A DNA stretch of 64,000 nucleotides. Source: Hyphomicrobiales bacterium. Lineage in GTDB: Bacteria; Pseudomonadota; Alphaproteobacteria; Rhizobiales; TMED25. Where the stretch lies: the NCBI GenBank assembly GCA_029245795.1, contig JAQWOP010000010.1, positions 1-64,000 on the forward strand, read 5' to 3'. Numbering within the stretch: the stretch's first letter is position 1; each line of letters begins with the position of its first letter. The translations under genes were made by a program, and so were the position numbers. Under the pieces are notes generated by a model. It searched no databases. It saw only the letters and a program-made list of their open reading frames with translations, and had not been told where the DNA came from. Of the stretch, positions 54,826 through 63,848 are shown in pieces.

Positions 54826-57412
54826 TAATGATCCTATTAGGAATATATATAATCTTTTTTACTTCAGCACTGATTATTTTTTTAACATTATCTAAATCAA
54901 GCGCTGTATTCTCAATTGTACTTTGAGGTGTATCTTTTGGCATAACTATTTCACCTCTTTTTTTCCCATTAACTTGGACAATAATAAGAACGGTATCTTC
55001 CTCAATATAATCTTTGATAAAATTTGGCCACTCTTTTTCAGTAATTATACCATTACATTCAAGAATTTTCCAACATTCCTCTGCAAGGTGAGGCGCCATA
55101 GGGGAAAAAAGTTGACAATAAGTTTCCAGACACTCTCTTTTTGAGTATAAAGCACTGTTATCATTATATTTTTTATTATCTCCAAATATTAATTGAATTT
55201 GGTTTGTTAATTCATAAACATGAGCTATAGCTCTATTAAACCTTAAATTATCAAGTGCATCTGTTACATCTTTTATTGCTTTATGTGTAATCTTCCTAAT
55301 TTCAAGTGCTTCATTTGAAAATTCATCTGGTATTTGGTTATCTTTTTTAGAGATTTTATTTTTTCCTTCATTTATAATTTTCCACGCTTTCTGGATAAAT
55401 TTAGAAGAGGCATCTACGCCTTTATCTGTCCATTGAATATCTCTTTCTGGTGGGGTGTCTGATAGAATAAACCACCTTGCAGTATCTGCTCCATATGTCT
55501 CTACAATATTTTGAGGATCTATAGTATTCTTCTTTGATTTTGACATCGACTCTATTTGCCCCACAGTTACTGGCTTTCCAGAATTAACATGTGTTGGTTT
55601 ACCATCACGATAAACAACCTCTTCTGGGAATATCCAATTACCATCACTATCTTTATATGTTTCATGAGTTACCATACCTTGGGTGAATAGACCTGCAAAA
55701 GGCTCATCTAATTGTAGGTGTTTGGTTTCTTTCATCGCTCTTGTAAAGAATCTTGAGTAAAGTAGATGTAGGATAGCGTGTTCGACACCACCAATATATT
55801 GATCAACCGGAAGCCAGTAATTTACAGCATCATAGTCAACAGGCATATTTGATTGAGGACTGCAGAATCTTGCAAAATACCATGATGAATCAACAAAAGT
55901 ATCAAAAGTATCTGTTTCTCTTACGGCATCTCTTTTGCATGAAGGACATATTACATGTTTCCAAGTTGGATGTCTCTCCAGAGGATTTCCAGGGGATTTG
56001 AAATCAACATCATCTGGAAGTCTAACAGGTAAATTACTTTCAGGAACCTCTACGATCCCACATTCATCACAATGGATTATTGGGATTGGACATCCCCAAT
56101 ATCTTTGTCTTGAAACACCCCAATCTCTCAATCTATAGGTAATTTTTGGGTTACCTTGTGATCCACCATCTATAAATTTTGATGACATTTTTTTTACTAC
56201 TGCATCTTTTGCTTCTGTTATGGATAAACCATTTAGAAAATCTGAGTTATAAATTTTTCCATCCCCAGTAAAAGCTTCATTATCTATTACAAAGCTGTCT
56301 GGACTTTCATTATCGGGGATGACAACGGGGGTTACTTCTAAGTTATATTTTCTTGCAAAATCCAGATCTCTTTGATCATGAGCTGGACAACCAAATATTG
56401 CACCAGTACCATATTCAATAAGGACAAAATTAGCTATAAATATATCTAGTTTTTTATTTTCTATAAATGGATGATTAACTTTGATACCTGTATTTAATCC
56501 AATTTTTTCAGCTTTCTCAATTTCTGCAAGAGTTGTACCTTTAGATCTGCAATCTTTGATAAACTTTTCAACTCTTACATCTGATTTTTCAAGTTTTTTT
56601 GAAATTGGGTGGTCAGCAGCTATTGCAACAAAGCTAGCTCCAAAGAGAGTATCTGGGCGTGTTGTAAAAACTTCAAGTGTCTTAAATTCTTTGAAGGGGG
56701 AATCCTTTATTTCAAATTTAAACTGTAAACCAGTAGATTTACCAATCCAGTGATTTTGCATAATTTTTACTTTTTCAGGCCATTTATCGAGAGTTTGTAA
56801 CTTATCAATCAAATCTTCTGCATAGTTTGTGATGTTGAAGAACCATTGAGTGAGTTCTTTTATTTCAACAACAGCACCAGATCTCCACCCTTTTCCATCA
56901 ATTACTTGTTCATTTGCTAGAACAGTATGGTCAACAGGATCCCAATTTACCTTTGATTTTTTTCTACTCACCAATCCACTTTTATGAAATTCTAAAAAAA
57001 GCTTCTGTTCGTGGACATAATATTCTGGGTCACAAGTTGCTATTTCTTTTGACCAGTCTATTGATAATCCAAGGAGTTTTAGTTGTTTTCTCATATTTGA
57101 GATATTTTGGTAAGTCCATTTTGCAGGATGAATATTATTTTGCATTGCTGCATTCTCTGCTGGCATTCCAAAAGCATCCCAACCCATAGGATGAAGAACG
57201 TTATATCCTAAGCATCTTTTGTAACGTGCTACAACATCTCCCATAGTATAGTTTCTTACATGACCCATATGTATTTTTCCAGACGGATACGGGAACATTT
57301 CTAGAACATAATATTTCTTTTTTGTGAAATCATCACTGGCTTTATAAGTATTTTGGGTTTCCCATTTTTCCTGCCAGAATTTTTCAACTTCTCTATGGTT
57401 ATATCTATCCAT
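54812..57412 (-). CDS. leuS: Leucyl-tRNA synthetase
   Basis: LeuS charges tRNA-Leu. The 866-residue class I synthetase has the HIGH-type motif in [19 protein letters not shown] (HMGH), a CP1 editing domain (about 225-420) with [17 protein letters not shown], the leucine-specific insert with two zinc-like CxxC pairs ([10 protein letters not shown] and CPSCKRD), the KMSKS motif in [12 protein letters not shown] and a C-terminal tRNA-binding domain. It runs leftward, followed by lptE and holA and preceded by the lipoprotein at 57424-57984. Confidence 0.98.
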   Translation of the reverse strand: MDRYNHREVEKFWQEKWETQNTYKASDDFTKKKYYVLEMFPYPSGKIHMGHVRNYTMGDVVARYKRCLGYNVLHPMGWDAFGMPAENAAMQNNIHPAKWTYQNISNMRKQLKLLGLSIDWSKEIATCDPEYYVHEQKLFLEFHKSGLVSRKKSKVNWDPVDHTVLANEQVIDGKGWRSGAVVEIKELTQWFFNITNYAEDLIDKLQTLDKWPEKVKIMQNHWIGKSTGLQFKFEIKDSPFKEFKTLEVFTTRPDTLFGASFVAIAADHPISKKLEKSDVRVEKFIKDCRSKGTTLAEIEKAEKIGLNTGIKVNHPFIENKKLDIFIANFVLIEYGTGAIFGCPAHDQRDLDFARKYNLEVTPVVIPDNESPDSFVIDNEAFTGDGKIYNSDFLNGLSITEAKDAVVKKMSSKFIDGGSQGNPKITYRLRDWGVSRQRYWGCPIPIIHCDECGIVEVPESNLPVRLPDDVDFKSPGNPLERHPTWKHVICPSCKRDAVRETDTFDTFVDSSWYFARFCSPQSNMPVDYDAVNYWLPVDQYIGGVEHAILHLLYSRFFTRAMKETKHLQLDEPFAGLFTQGMVTHETYKDSDGNWIFPEEVVYRDGKPTHVNSGKPVTVGQIESMSKSKKNTIDPQNIVETYGADTARWFILSDTPPERDIQWTDKGVDASSKFIQKAWKIINEGKNKISKKDNQIPDEFSNEALEIRKITHKAIKDVTDALDNLRFNRAIAHVYELTNQIQLIFGDNKKYNDNSALYSKRECLETYCQLFSPMAPHLAEECWKILECNGIITEKEWPNFIKDYIEEDTVLIIVQVNGKKRGEIVMPKDTPQSTIENTALDLDNVKKIISAEVKKIIYIPNRIINVVI

Positions 57413-57423
57413 AATACGCGATC

Positions 57424-57984
57424 TTATTTTTGTTTCATTTGTCTGGCTCTAGTTAAAATAGTATTTTCAAGCTGTATTCTTGAATCATCACCTATATTAA
57501 CGTTAACCCACTCGCCGTTTTGCAAATTTTGGATAAATAATGTCACTCTTAAAGCATCCGCTCTTAACCTAGTGTCCAGAATATATACAGTTACTTTAGA
57601 TCTTTCTAGGGGATTATTAGGGTTTACATACCATTCTGTCATGATAATACCTCCATATGGATCAGCTTCTTTTAAGGGCATGAAAGAGATTGTATCAAGA
57701 GAAGCTCTCCAAAGAAGAGCATTAACACCAATTAAGGCACCTGAATCTTTAACATCACTACCAAATAATTTTATTCCGTCTTGAATTTTTCCAGTTGGTC
57801 CGCCGTCTTTTTTCTGTTTTCTTGCTTCGTATCGATCTCTTGATTTTTCAGCATCCATCCAATCGGGCATACCTATGCCAGTTGTGCAAGCGCTGATAGA
57901 GAATGAAAGGAATAAGATTATTATGATATTGGCGAAATTGATCTTATGTTTTGAATATCTATTAAATTTTTTAAAATAGTGCAT
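57424..57984 (-). CDS. DUF3576-type lipoprotein upstream of leuS
   Basis: A 186-residue protein with an N-terminal hydrophobic stretch ending in a lipobox-like SISACTTG, so it should be a lipoprotein. The mature part contains [41 protein letters not shown] and a C-terminal [16 protein letters not shown]. Proteins of this kind lie next to leuS across alphaproteobacteria and are grouped as DUF3576. No function is established; an outer-membrane role is likely from the signal and the lptE neighbourhood. Confidence 0.75.
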   Translation of the reverse strand: MHYFKKFNRYSKHKINFANIIIILFLSFSISACTTGIGMPDWMDAEKSRDRYEARKQKKDGGPTGKIQDGIKLFGSDVKDSGALIGVNALLWRASLDTISFMPLKEADPYGGIIMTEWYVNPNNPLERSKVTVYILDTRLRADALRVTLFIQNLQNGEWVNVNIGDDSRIQLENTILTRARQMKQK

Positions 57985-58198
57985 TTTTCATAGTTTAAAT
58001 GGTTATGTTTAGCAGTAAAAAATAAAGCATATCATATGTCAACAAAATAAGGATTAACAAAATATTAACAAGTGTATCTTAAAAACAACATTAAGTATTA
58101 ATCAACATTTACAGTCAGATAATCCATTGACTATTAAACAACTAACACTAAAATATAAATATAAAATTACTATATTAAAATAAGCGCACAAATTACAA
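57985..58198. other. Divergent control region between the lipoprotein gene and the first porin
   Basis: 214 AT-rich bases that must hold promoters in both directions. TTGACT near 58129 is the only -35-like hexamer that stands out on the plus strand; a clear -10 at good spacing is lacking. The stretch contains several TTAACA/ATTAAC-type repeats (around 58051-58071) of uncertain meaning. No gene is visible. Confidence 0.4.
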
Positions 58199-59476
58199 AT
58201 GAAAAAACTATTTATTATACTATCTTTGATGATATTTTCTGGATTAGCTAACGCAGCTGATGCTCCAGTTGACTCAATACCGCCAGTAAGTTTTAATATA
58301 GGTGGTGAAGTAGTTCTTGAAGGTCTTCAGATAAGTAAGTGCGAAGATCAGGCCTCTGCAGCAGATGTATTTGCAAATGAGCTTGATGATACGGATGATG
58401 CTTCTATTACTGCGGATCTCGTAACCTTAGGATTTGCTTCCGGTACATTATTAACTGATGACGCTTCTTATACTTTTGATGTTAGTCCATGTGGAGCTGA
58501 TAATCTAAATGAAACTTTCCCACATTTTTCGACAAAGAAGAAATTAACATTTGATGCAAGTGCAACATTATATAATGGTCTCCAAGTTGCATTTTCAGAT
58601 GAGTTAAATCTTGCCGATATTGATGATGAAGAAAGTGCGTTTGAACTTTCAGTGGGCGGTGCCTTTGGTACAGTCTTATTTAAAGATAATACATCTGCAG
58701 TTGATAGCATGCTAATTGGGACTTCTGGATCTGGAGCGGATACGGATATTACACTTACATCAGATGGACATATAAAAACAACATCTGGAGGTGATGGTGG
58801 TATTAATGTAGTTTATTTTACACCTTCATTTGCTGGAATGGACTTGGCCTTGGGATATAACCACAATACAGATAACCTGGGATTAGATAGCTCAGAATTT
58901 AAAGATACTATCTCGGTTGGGTTTGGTTATGAAACATATATAGGGGATGTAGTACTATCTCTGGGAGGTGGAGTTGAGAAAGCATCCAGTGGCACCGATA
59001 CTCCTGCTAATTGTTTAACAACAGATGAAGCAACAGCTGAGAGCGCAACAAGCGCCGATACATTTTTTGATGGATTATATGGATCATCTCGTTGCGGAAA
59101 TGAAACACTTTCTGCTATTGGGGCGGATCTTGCTCTTGGCAACTATACAATATCATCAGCATACTCTTCACTCGATACAACAGATGGAGGAGATACAACA
59201 GTTTGGTCAGTAGGCTTAGGTAAAACAATAAATGATACAGATTATACTATTGGCTACACTCTTGAAACATTAGATTATGCTAGAGAAAAAGTTAACGGTA
59301 GTGAGGTCGAAGACCAATCAAAAATATTAATGCTTGAGGCGGTTCGACCAATTGGTGAAGGTATAGACCTTGGTTTAAATATATCTAATGCTGAAGTGGA
59401 TAATGCATCACAAGAACTCGGTAATGGAGTCAAAGATGCCTGGCGCGCTGGGGTATCTTTAACTCTCGGTTTCTAA
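58199..59476 (+). CDS. Outer-membrane porin, acidic, first of a tandem pair
   Basis: A 425-residue secreted beta-barrel protein. A signal peptide (MKKLFIILSLMIFSGLANA) precedes a mature part rich in Asp, Gly, Ser and Thr with alternating beta strands and a C-terminal aromatic end (SLTLGF), the usual barrel-insertion signal. It resembles alphaproteobacterial general porins. Four cysteines only: 48 and 98 bracket an acidic segment, and 272 and 299 bracket a second loop; the same four are in the neighbouring porin. Shared core segments include FELSVGGAFGTVLFKD. It probably carries small solutes across the outer membrane; specificity is unknown. Confidence 0.85.
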   Translation: MKKLFIILSLMIFSGLANAADAPVDSIPPVSFNIGGEVVLEGLQISKCEDQASAADVFANELDDTDDASITADLVTLGFASGTLLTDDASYTFDVSPCGADNLNETFPHFSTKKKLTFDASATLYNGLQVAFSDELNLADIDDEESAFELSVGGAFGTVLFKDNTSAVDSMLIGTSGSGADTDITLTSDGHIKTTSGGDGGINVVYFTPSFAGMDLALGYNHNTDNLGLDSSEFKDTISVGFGYETYIGDVVLSLGGGVEKASSGTDTPANCLTTDEATAESATSADTFFDGLYGSSRCGNETLSAIGADLALGNYTISSAYSSLDTTDGGDTTVWSVGLGKTINDTDYTIGYTLETLDYAREKVNGSEVEDQSKILMLEAVRPIGEGIDLGLNISNAEVDNASQELGNGVKDAWRAGVSLTLGF

Positions 59477-59774
59477 TACGTACTCTCTAATAATTTCATT
59501 ATAAATAAAAATAAGCACATTTAATAAATCTATTAATTGTGTTTGTGACATTCGTCTATATGTAAATTATTAATACAATTACTAACAATGTATTAATGAT
59601 TGTTGTATTTATGTTACACCAAAAAATAAAGTGACTTATTTTCGTTTTTCTTTCTTGATACACAATGATATTTCGTTAAATTAGACACATGTACACAGTG
59701 TGTGCATTGTGTACGTTATTTTATATAAGATAACTTTTTTATTAACTTACTTATTTACGATGAAAGGAAATATC
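59477..59774. promoter_or_regulatory. Control region of the second porin, with several inverted repeats
   Basis: 298 bases, no gene. A 9-bp dyad ATTAATACA/TGTATTAAT (59569-59577 and 59589-59597) lies in its middle. Nearer the gene are two nested dyads: TACACAATG/CATTGTGTA (59659-59667 and 59705-59713) and GTACACA/TGTGTAC (59691-59697 and 59708-59714). A promoter candidate is TTGATA, 16 bases, TAAATT (59655-59682). AAAGGA at 59763-59768 is the ribosome-binding site for the start at 59775. The repeats look like operator sites for a dimeric regulator. Confidence 0.5.
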
Positions 59775-61040
59775 ATGGATAAGAAAATACTACTCGGTGG
59801 AGCAGCAGCGCTTCTTATGGCCGGTTCTTTTGTAGCCGCACCTGCTTCTGCATCTATCGAGCTTTCAATTGGCGGTGAAGCTAAATTGACAGCTCTTATG
59901 GACGACCATTGTAATGTCGATCAAGCTGATGATACAATTAATATACTAGCTGACTGGGTTGACACAACTTATGGTGGGAATGATAATGCGACTGCTACTA
60001 CTAAAGTCCTTATCGACGCTATCATGGATGACGTTAACACTGATGTTGTTGCATCAGATGATGATTCTGACTTAGATGCTATCACTTACATAGATAGTGG
60101 TTGTGGTTCTGATGCAGAAGATAATCCTGTTCTTGGCTTTGGTAAAGAGCTATCAATTGGTGCTGAAGGAACATTAGCTAACGGTTTAACTGTATCATTC
60201 TCAGATACACTAGATCTAACAGATACTTCTGCTGAAGAAGGTGCCTTTGAACTATCACTAGGTGGTGCATTCGGTACTTTAACATTTAAAGACGGTGCTG
60301 ACTCAGCTGTTGATGCTGCAATGGTTGGTGATACATCAGGCGCAGACGTAACTGGTTTTGACCTAGGTGGTCATGTTCTAGCTACAGCTGGTACAGACGG
60401 CACAGGTATACTATATCAAGCTCCTTCAGTAGGTGCCCTTGATCTTTATATCTCATATGCTCCAAATGCTGACGACTCAGGTCTAGATGATTCAAACTAT
60501 CAAGACACATTTGCATTCGGTGTTACATACGCTGCTGACATGTTGACAGTTGGTGCTGGTTTTGAAAGTGCATCAGCTGAATCTGCTTGTACTTCAGGTG
60601 GTACACTTGACGGCGATACTTCAGCTGCCGATGCTTATGACATGATCTTCGACGGTGAAACAGACTGTGGTGATTTATCACTAATGGCTGTTGGTATGGA
60701 GATGAGTGCAGGCGATATCGCTCTTTCAGCTGCATGGTCAGAACTAGACACAGATGAAGCAGATCTAACAACAATGTCAATCGGTGCATCAACAGATGTA
60801 GGTGATTACAGTGTTGCTGCTGGCTGGGCTAATTCTACTAAAGCATATGGTTTAGAAAGCATTGAAGACGAGCAAACAGTTATTAATGTTGAGCTATCAA
60901 CTGCATTAGGAGATGGCGTAGATCTAGGTCTAAACTTCTCAACTAATGATGTTAGCGTAGTTTCAGAAGAAAATGGTGCAGGTCACGCTGGTGATATGAA
61001 CAACTATTTTGCTGAACTATCTTTAACAGTTGGTTTCTAA
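59775..61040 (+). CDS. Outer-membrane porin, highly acidic, second of a tandem pair
   Basis: A 421-residue barrel protein starting at ATG 59775, which follows AAAGGA by six bases; the frame is open back to 59700 but that adds 25 residues before the signal. The signal peptide (KKILLGGAAALLMAGSFVAAPASA) ends at about residue 26. The mature protein is very rich in Asp, Ala and Gly and ends SLTVGF. Its four cysteines, 46/110 and 272/298, match the other porin. Codons are more uniform than in neighbouring genes (many gct, ggt, gac, cta), and two strong terminators follow, suggesting very high expression. Confidence 0.87.
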   Translation: MDKKILLGGAAALLMAGSFVAAPASASIELSIGGEAKLTALMDDHCNVDQADDTINILADWVDTTYGGNDNATATTKVLIDAIMDDVNTDVVASDDDSDLDAITYIDSGCGSDAEDNPVLGFGKELSIGAEGTLANGLTVSFSDTLDLTDTSAEEGAFELSLGGAFGTLTFKDGADSAVDAAMVGDTSGADVTGFDLGGHVLATAGTDGTGILYQAPSVGALDLYISYAPNADDSGLDDSNYQDTFAFGVTYAADMLTVGAGFESASAESACTSGGTLDGDTSAADAYDMIFDGETDCGDLSLMAVGMEMSAGDIALSAAWSELDTDEADLTTMSIGASTDVGDYSVAAGWANSTKAYGLESIEDEQTVINVELSTALGDGVDLGLNFSTNDVSVVSEENGAGHAGDMNNYFAELSLTVGF

Positions 61041-61075
61041 TACTTAGTATTAAAAGCTAAGCTTATAAATACAGT

Positions 61076-61110
61076 CCACTGGGATAGAAATATCCCAGTG
61101 GCTTTATTTT
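61076..61110 (+). terminator. Strong intrinsic terminator after the second porin
   Basis: CCACTGGGATA and TATCCCAGTGG form a perfect 11-bp stem closed by a GAAA loop, followed by CTTTATTTT. This is the strongest hairpin in the window. It lies 36 bases after the porin stop. Confidence 0.88.
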
Positions 61111-61117
61111 AAAAACT

Positions 61118-61144
61118 AAGAGTGGTTCTGCCACTCTTTTTTTT
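61118..61144 (+). terminator. Second intrinsic terminator in tandem
   Basis: AAGAGTGG and CCACTCTT pair across a TTCTG loop and run into a stretch of T to 61144. It backs up the terminator at 61076-61110, protecting the YggS gene downstream from read-through. Confidence 0.85.
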
Positions 61145-61178
61145 ATGGATAATCCACGAAATATATTATAGTTAATTC

Positions 61179-61871
61179 ATGTATAAAAATTCGATATATG
61201 AATCATCTCAAATTATTGAAAATTATTATTCAGTGATAGAGAATATGAAGTCTACTGCTAAACAGGCAAATCGTGACCCTCAGTCAGTTAACCTTATTGT
61301 TGTAACAAAAACATACTCCATTGAATCAATAATGCCATTAATAGAAATAGGCCATAGGCACTTTGGTGAGAATAGAGTTCAAGAGGCTTCTGACAAATGG
61401 GCTGAGTTAATAAAGTCTTATCCTGATATAAAACTTCATCTGATCGGTCATCTTCAAACAAATAAGACGAAAAAAGCTTTAGAAATTTTTAATACAATAC
61501 ACTCAATTGACTCATTAAAATTGATTAATGAAGTTAATAAGAATATGAATAATCAAGATATTAGGTCTAAACAATTTTTTCTTGAGCTCAATCTTGGAAA
61601 TGAAATTCAAAAAAATGGTATTCTAGTCAGAGATCTGCCAAATATTATGTCAGTATTAACAAAGGATATAGAATTTTGTTGCGAAGGCTATATGTGTATC
61701 CCACCGTTTGATCAAGAGCCGTCTCCTTATTTTGCGCTATTGAAAAAAATTGCCGATGAAAACAAAGTTACGCATACATCTATGGGAATGAGCTCTGATT
61801 ATCAAAAAGCCATAGAATTTGGGTCAACATTTATAAGAGTTGGAAGTCAAATATTTGGGAAAAGAGTCTAA
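61179..61871 (+). CDS. YggS-family PLP homeostasis protein
   Basis: A 230-residue alanine-racemase-like barrel that binds pyridoxal phosphate; family members keep vitamin B6 and amino-acid pools balanced without a known catalytic activity. The PLP lysine is Lys44 in LIVVTKTYSIESI; FGENRVQEASDKW, LHLIGHLQTNKTKKAL and the C-terminal MGMSSDYQKAIEFGSTFIRVG are all family signatures. It follows the two terminators after the porin and must have its own promoter in the 34 bases between, or be read through weakly. The cNMP-domain gene follows after 3 bases. Confidence 0.94.
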   Translation: MYKNSIYESSQIIENYYSVIENMKSTAKQANRDPQSVNLIVVTKTYSIESIMPLIEIGHRHFGENRVQEASDKWAELIKSYPDIKLHLIGHLQTNKTKKALEIFNTIHSIDSLKLINEVNKNMNNQDIRSKQFFLELNLGNEIQKNGILVRDLPNIMSVLTKDIEFCCEGYMCIPPFDQEPSPYFALLKKIADENKVTHTSMGMSSDYQKAIEFGSTFIRVGSQIFGKRV

Positions 61872-61874
61872 CCA

Positions 61875-62309
61875 ATGATGAAAATAAATGACGTAAGAAA
61901 TATCTTAGAGAAAACACATACTTTTGGAGGGCAATCTCAGAATTTATTAAATATCTTAGCTTTTAGTGCAAAAAAGAAAGAATTTTCGACAGGAGATCTC
62001 ATTATAAAATCAGAGGAAAAAATATCCAAGTGCATAGTAATGCTTAAAGGTAGAGCTTTTATTCAGAAAAGAGAAACATCTATTGAAATTGTAGCCGGGG
62101 ATGTAATTGGTAATCTTGCCCTTGTAAATGATAATGCTATTCAATATGCAATAATTGGAGGGTCAAAAGGAGAAGTGCTTATTATTGATAGAAAACTATT
62201 TAACCAGTTAGCGATTGATTTTCCCGATTTTATAATTTTTTTAAAAGATAAAATAAAAAGTGATTTTAGAAAAAAGATAAATAAATTATCCAAAGTTGAT
62301 CTCAAATAA
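61875..62309 (+). CDS. Cyclic-nucleotide-binding-domain protein with a degenerate phosphate cassette
   Basis: A 144-residue protein formed by a single Crp-like beta-roll and no DNA-binding domain. FSTGDLIIKSEEKISKCIVM and LKGRAFIQKRE match the roll. The segment that should hold the phosphate-binding cassette reads AGDVIGNLALVNDNAIQYA: the Glu after Gly is replaced by Asn and the Arg that contacts the cyclic phosphate by Gln, so cAMP or cGMP binding is doubtful. The charged C-terminus (KSDFRKKINKLSK) may be a helix. It lies three bases after yggS. Function unknown. ATG 61878 is an alternative start. Confidence 0.7.
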   Translation: MMKINDVRNILEKTHTFGGQSQNLLNILAFSAKKKEFSTGDLIIKSEEKISKCIVMLKGRAFIQKRETSIEIVAGDVIGNLALVNDNAIQYAIIGGSKGEVLIIDRKLFNQLAIDFPDFIIFLKDKIKSDFRKKINKLSKVDLK

Positions 62310-62351
62310 ATACTACGGTAGTTTTTTATCAATATATAGGATATTGGGGTG

Positions 62352-63152
62352 TCATAGTTCAATTAAAACGGGAACATGGTCTGACGGACGCTTAAAATCG
62401 CGTGCTTTTTTATAAATATGATGTTCTTTATAATAATCTAGCAGCCCTTTTGTAGCCCAAATATGATCTAATCTCCTGCCACGGTTAGATTTTTTCCAAT
62501 CACGATTGCGGTAGCTCCACCATGAATATACTTTTTCTTCATCATCAACATAATGTCGCATAATATCTATTAAGGTATGTTCACGAATAATATTATTTAT
62601 TTTATTTCTTTCAATATCTGTATGACTTACAACATTTATAAGTTGTTTATGAGACCAAACATCATTAACTTGAGGAGCAATATTCATATCACCAACGATA
62701 ATGTGGTGATCATTTTGTATTAATTGTTCTTTGAGGTATGTGTTCATTTCATCTAGAAACTGTAACTTATGTAAGAATTTAGAGTTTACTCTAGGGTCTG
62801 GTTCATCACCGCCAGCTGGTACATAAAAATTATGAATTATTAGGTCACTTTTTATTTTAGGGAATTTAAATCTAGCACCAATATAGCGGCAATCATTTTT
62901 GTTGCAAAAATCTTTATTGATTACTTCAGTAAATTTTAAACGAGATATAATAGCTACGCCATTATATGATGGCTGACCTTTGATCGCGATATATTTATAT
63001 CCAAGAGATTGAACATCTTTAAGTGGAAAATTATTATCATCACATTTTGTCTCTTGCAAGCATATTACATCAGGATCTAATTCACTTATGATTTCACTTA
63101 TTTGATCGAGTCTTATCCTAATGCTATTGATATTCCAGGTGATAATTTTCAC
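62352..63152 (-). CDS. xthA: Exodeoxyribonuclease III
   Basis: XthA is the AP endonuclease and 3'-repair exonuclease of base-excision repair and complements the MutM glycosylase of this window. The 266-residue protein has IITWNINSIRIRLDQI at the start, CLQETKCDD with the metal-binding glutamate, IVGDMNIAPQ, NRGRRLDHIWATK and the C-terminal catalytic histidine in PSDHVPVLIEL. It follows lolA by 19 bases and is convergent with the cNMP-domain gene. Confidence 0.96.
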   Translation of the reverse strand: MKIITWNINSIRIRLDQISEIISELDPDVICLQETKCDDNNFPLKDVQSLGYKYIAIKGQPSYNGVAIISRLKFTEVINKDFCNKNDCRYIGARFKFPKIKSDLIIHNFYVPAGGDEPDPRVNSKFLHKLQFLDEMNTYLKEQLIQNDHHIIVGDMNIAPQVNDVWSHKQLINVVSHTDIERNKINNIIREHTLIDIMRHYVDDEEKVYSWWSYRNRDWKKSNRGRRLDHIWATKGLLDYYKEHHIYKKARDFKRPSDHVPVLIEL

Positions 63153-63171
63153 TAATTTTCTCGTTTAAATA

Positions 63172-63795
63172 TTATTTATCTTTCTTCACAACAAAAAAAC
63201 TATTTTCAGCAATAATTCCATGCTTAACATTAGAGAGTTTGACATTAGTTTCAAAACCTTGAGCATCTATAGTATACCATTCATATAACTCTAGGTTTGT
63301 ATAAGATTCATTAATTTCATCTCTAATATGAAAATGAAGCGTTATTTCACCAATTTCTTCATCTGTTAATCCCTCTATAGATAAAATGAGAAATTTATCA
63401 TAAAATTCAATTCCAAGAATACGTGCATCTTCCATTAAATTTACATTATCTTTAAAGATAACATAATGAGGTGCAGATCTAATTGGATAACGATCAAGTG
63501 TATCAAGATCTCTGTCTATAATTCCTAACCACACTCCATCAGAAACTACAAGGAGAGATTCAGGTTTAGTATAATCAAATCGAAATCTGCCAGGTTTTCT
63601 TATATAAAAACGACCATCTGATACAGAGTTATTTGGATTGATTTGAATAAAATCACCTTCCATATGTTCTATATTATTTAAGTATTGGCTAACTGAATTT
63701 ACTGCCTCTAACTGCAGAGGGTCTAGGAAGCTAGCCTGAGATGATGTTGAATTATAAAAAAATAATATAAAGAGTAATAATAATTTTCTAAACAT
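63172..63795 (-). CDS. lolA: Outer-membrane lipoprotein carrier protein LolA
   Basis: LolA is the periplasmic shuttle that takes mature lipoproteins from the inner to the outer membrane. The 207-residue precursor has a signal peptide (KLLLLFILFFYNSTSSQA), then the family pattern: NIEHMEGDFIQINPNN, GRFYIRKPGRFRFDY, LLVVSDGVWLGIIDRDLDT and a C-terminal NVKLSNVKHG. ftsK-lolA-xthA is a recurring alphaproteobacterial order. Lnt and LptE in this window are parts of the same lipoprotein system. Confidence 0.94.
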   Translation of the reverse strand: MFRKLLLLFILFFYNSTSSQASFLDPLQLEAVNSVSQYLNNIEHMEGDFIQINPNNSVSDGRFYIRKPGRFRFDYTKPESLLVVSDGVWLGIIDRDLDTLDRYPIRSAPHYVIFKDNVNLMEDARILGIEFYDKFLILSIEGLTDEEIGEITLHFHIRDEINESYTNLELYEWYTIDAQGFETNVKLSNVKHGIIAENSFFVVKKDK

Positions 63796-63848
63796 AAAAA
63801 AATTGCATTAATTGTTATTAGTTAATAGGTATTATAGATTACTTACAT

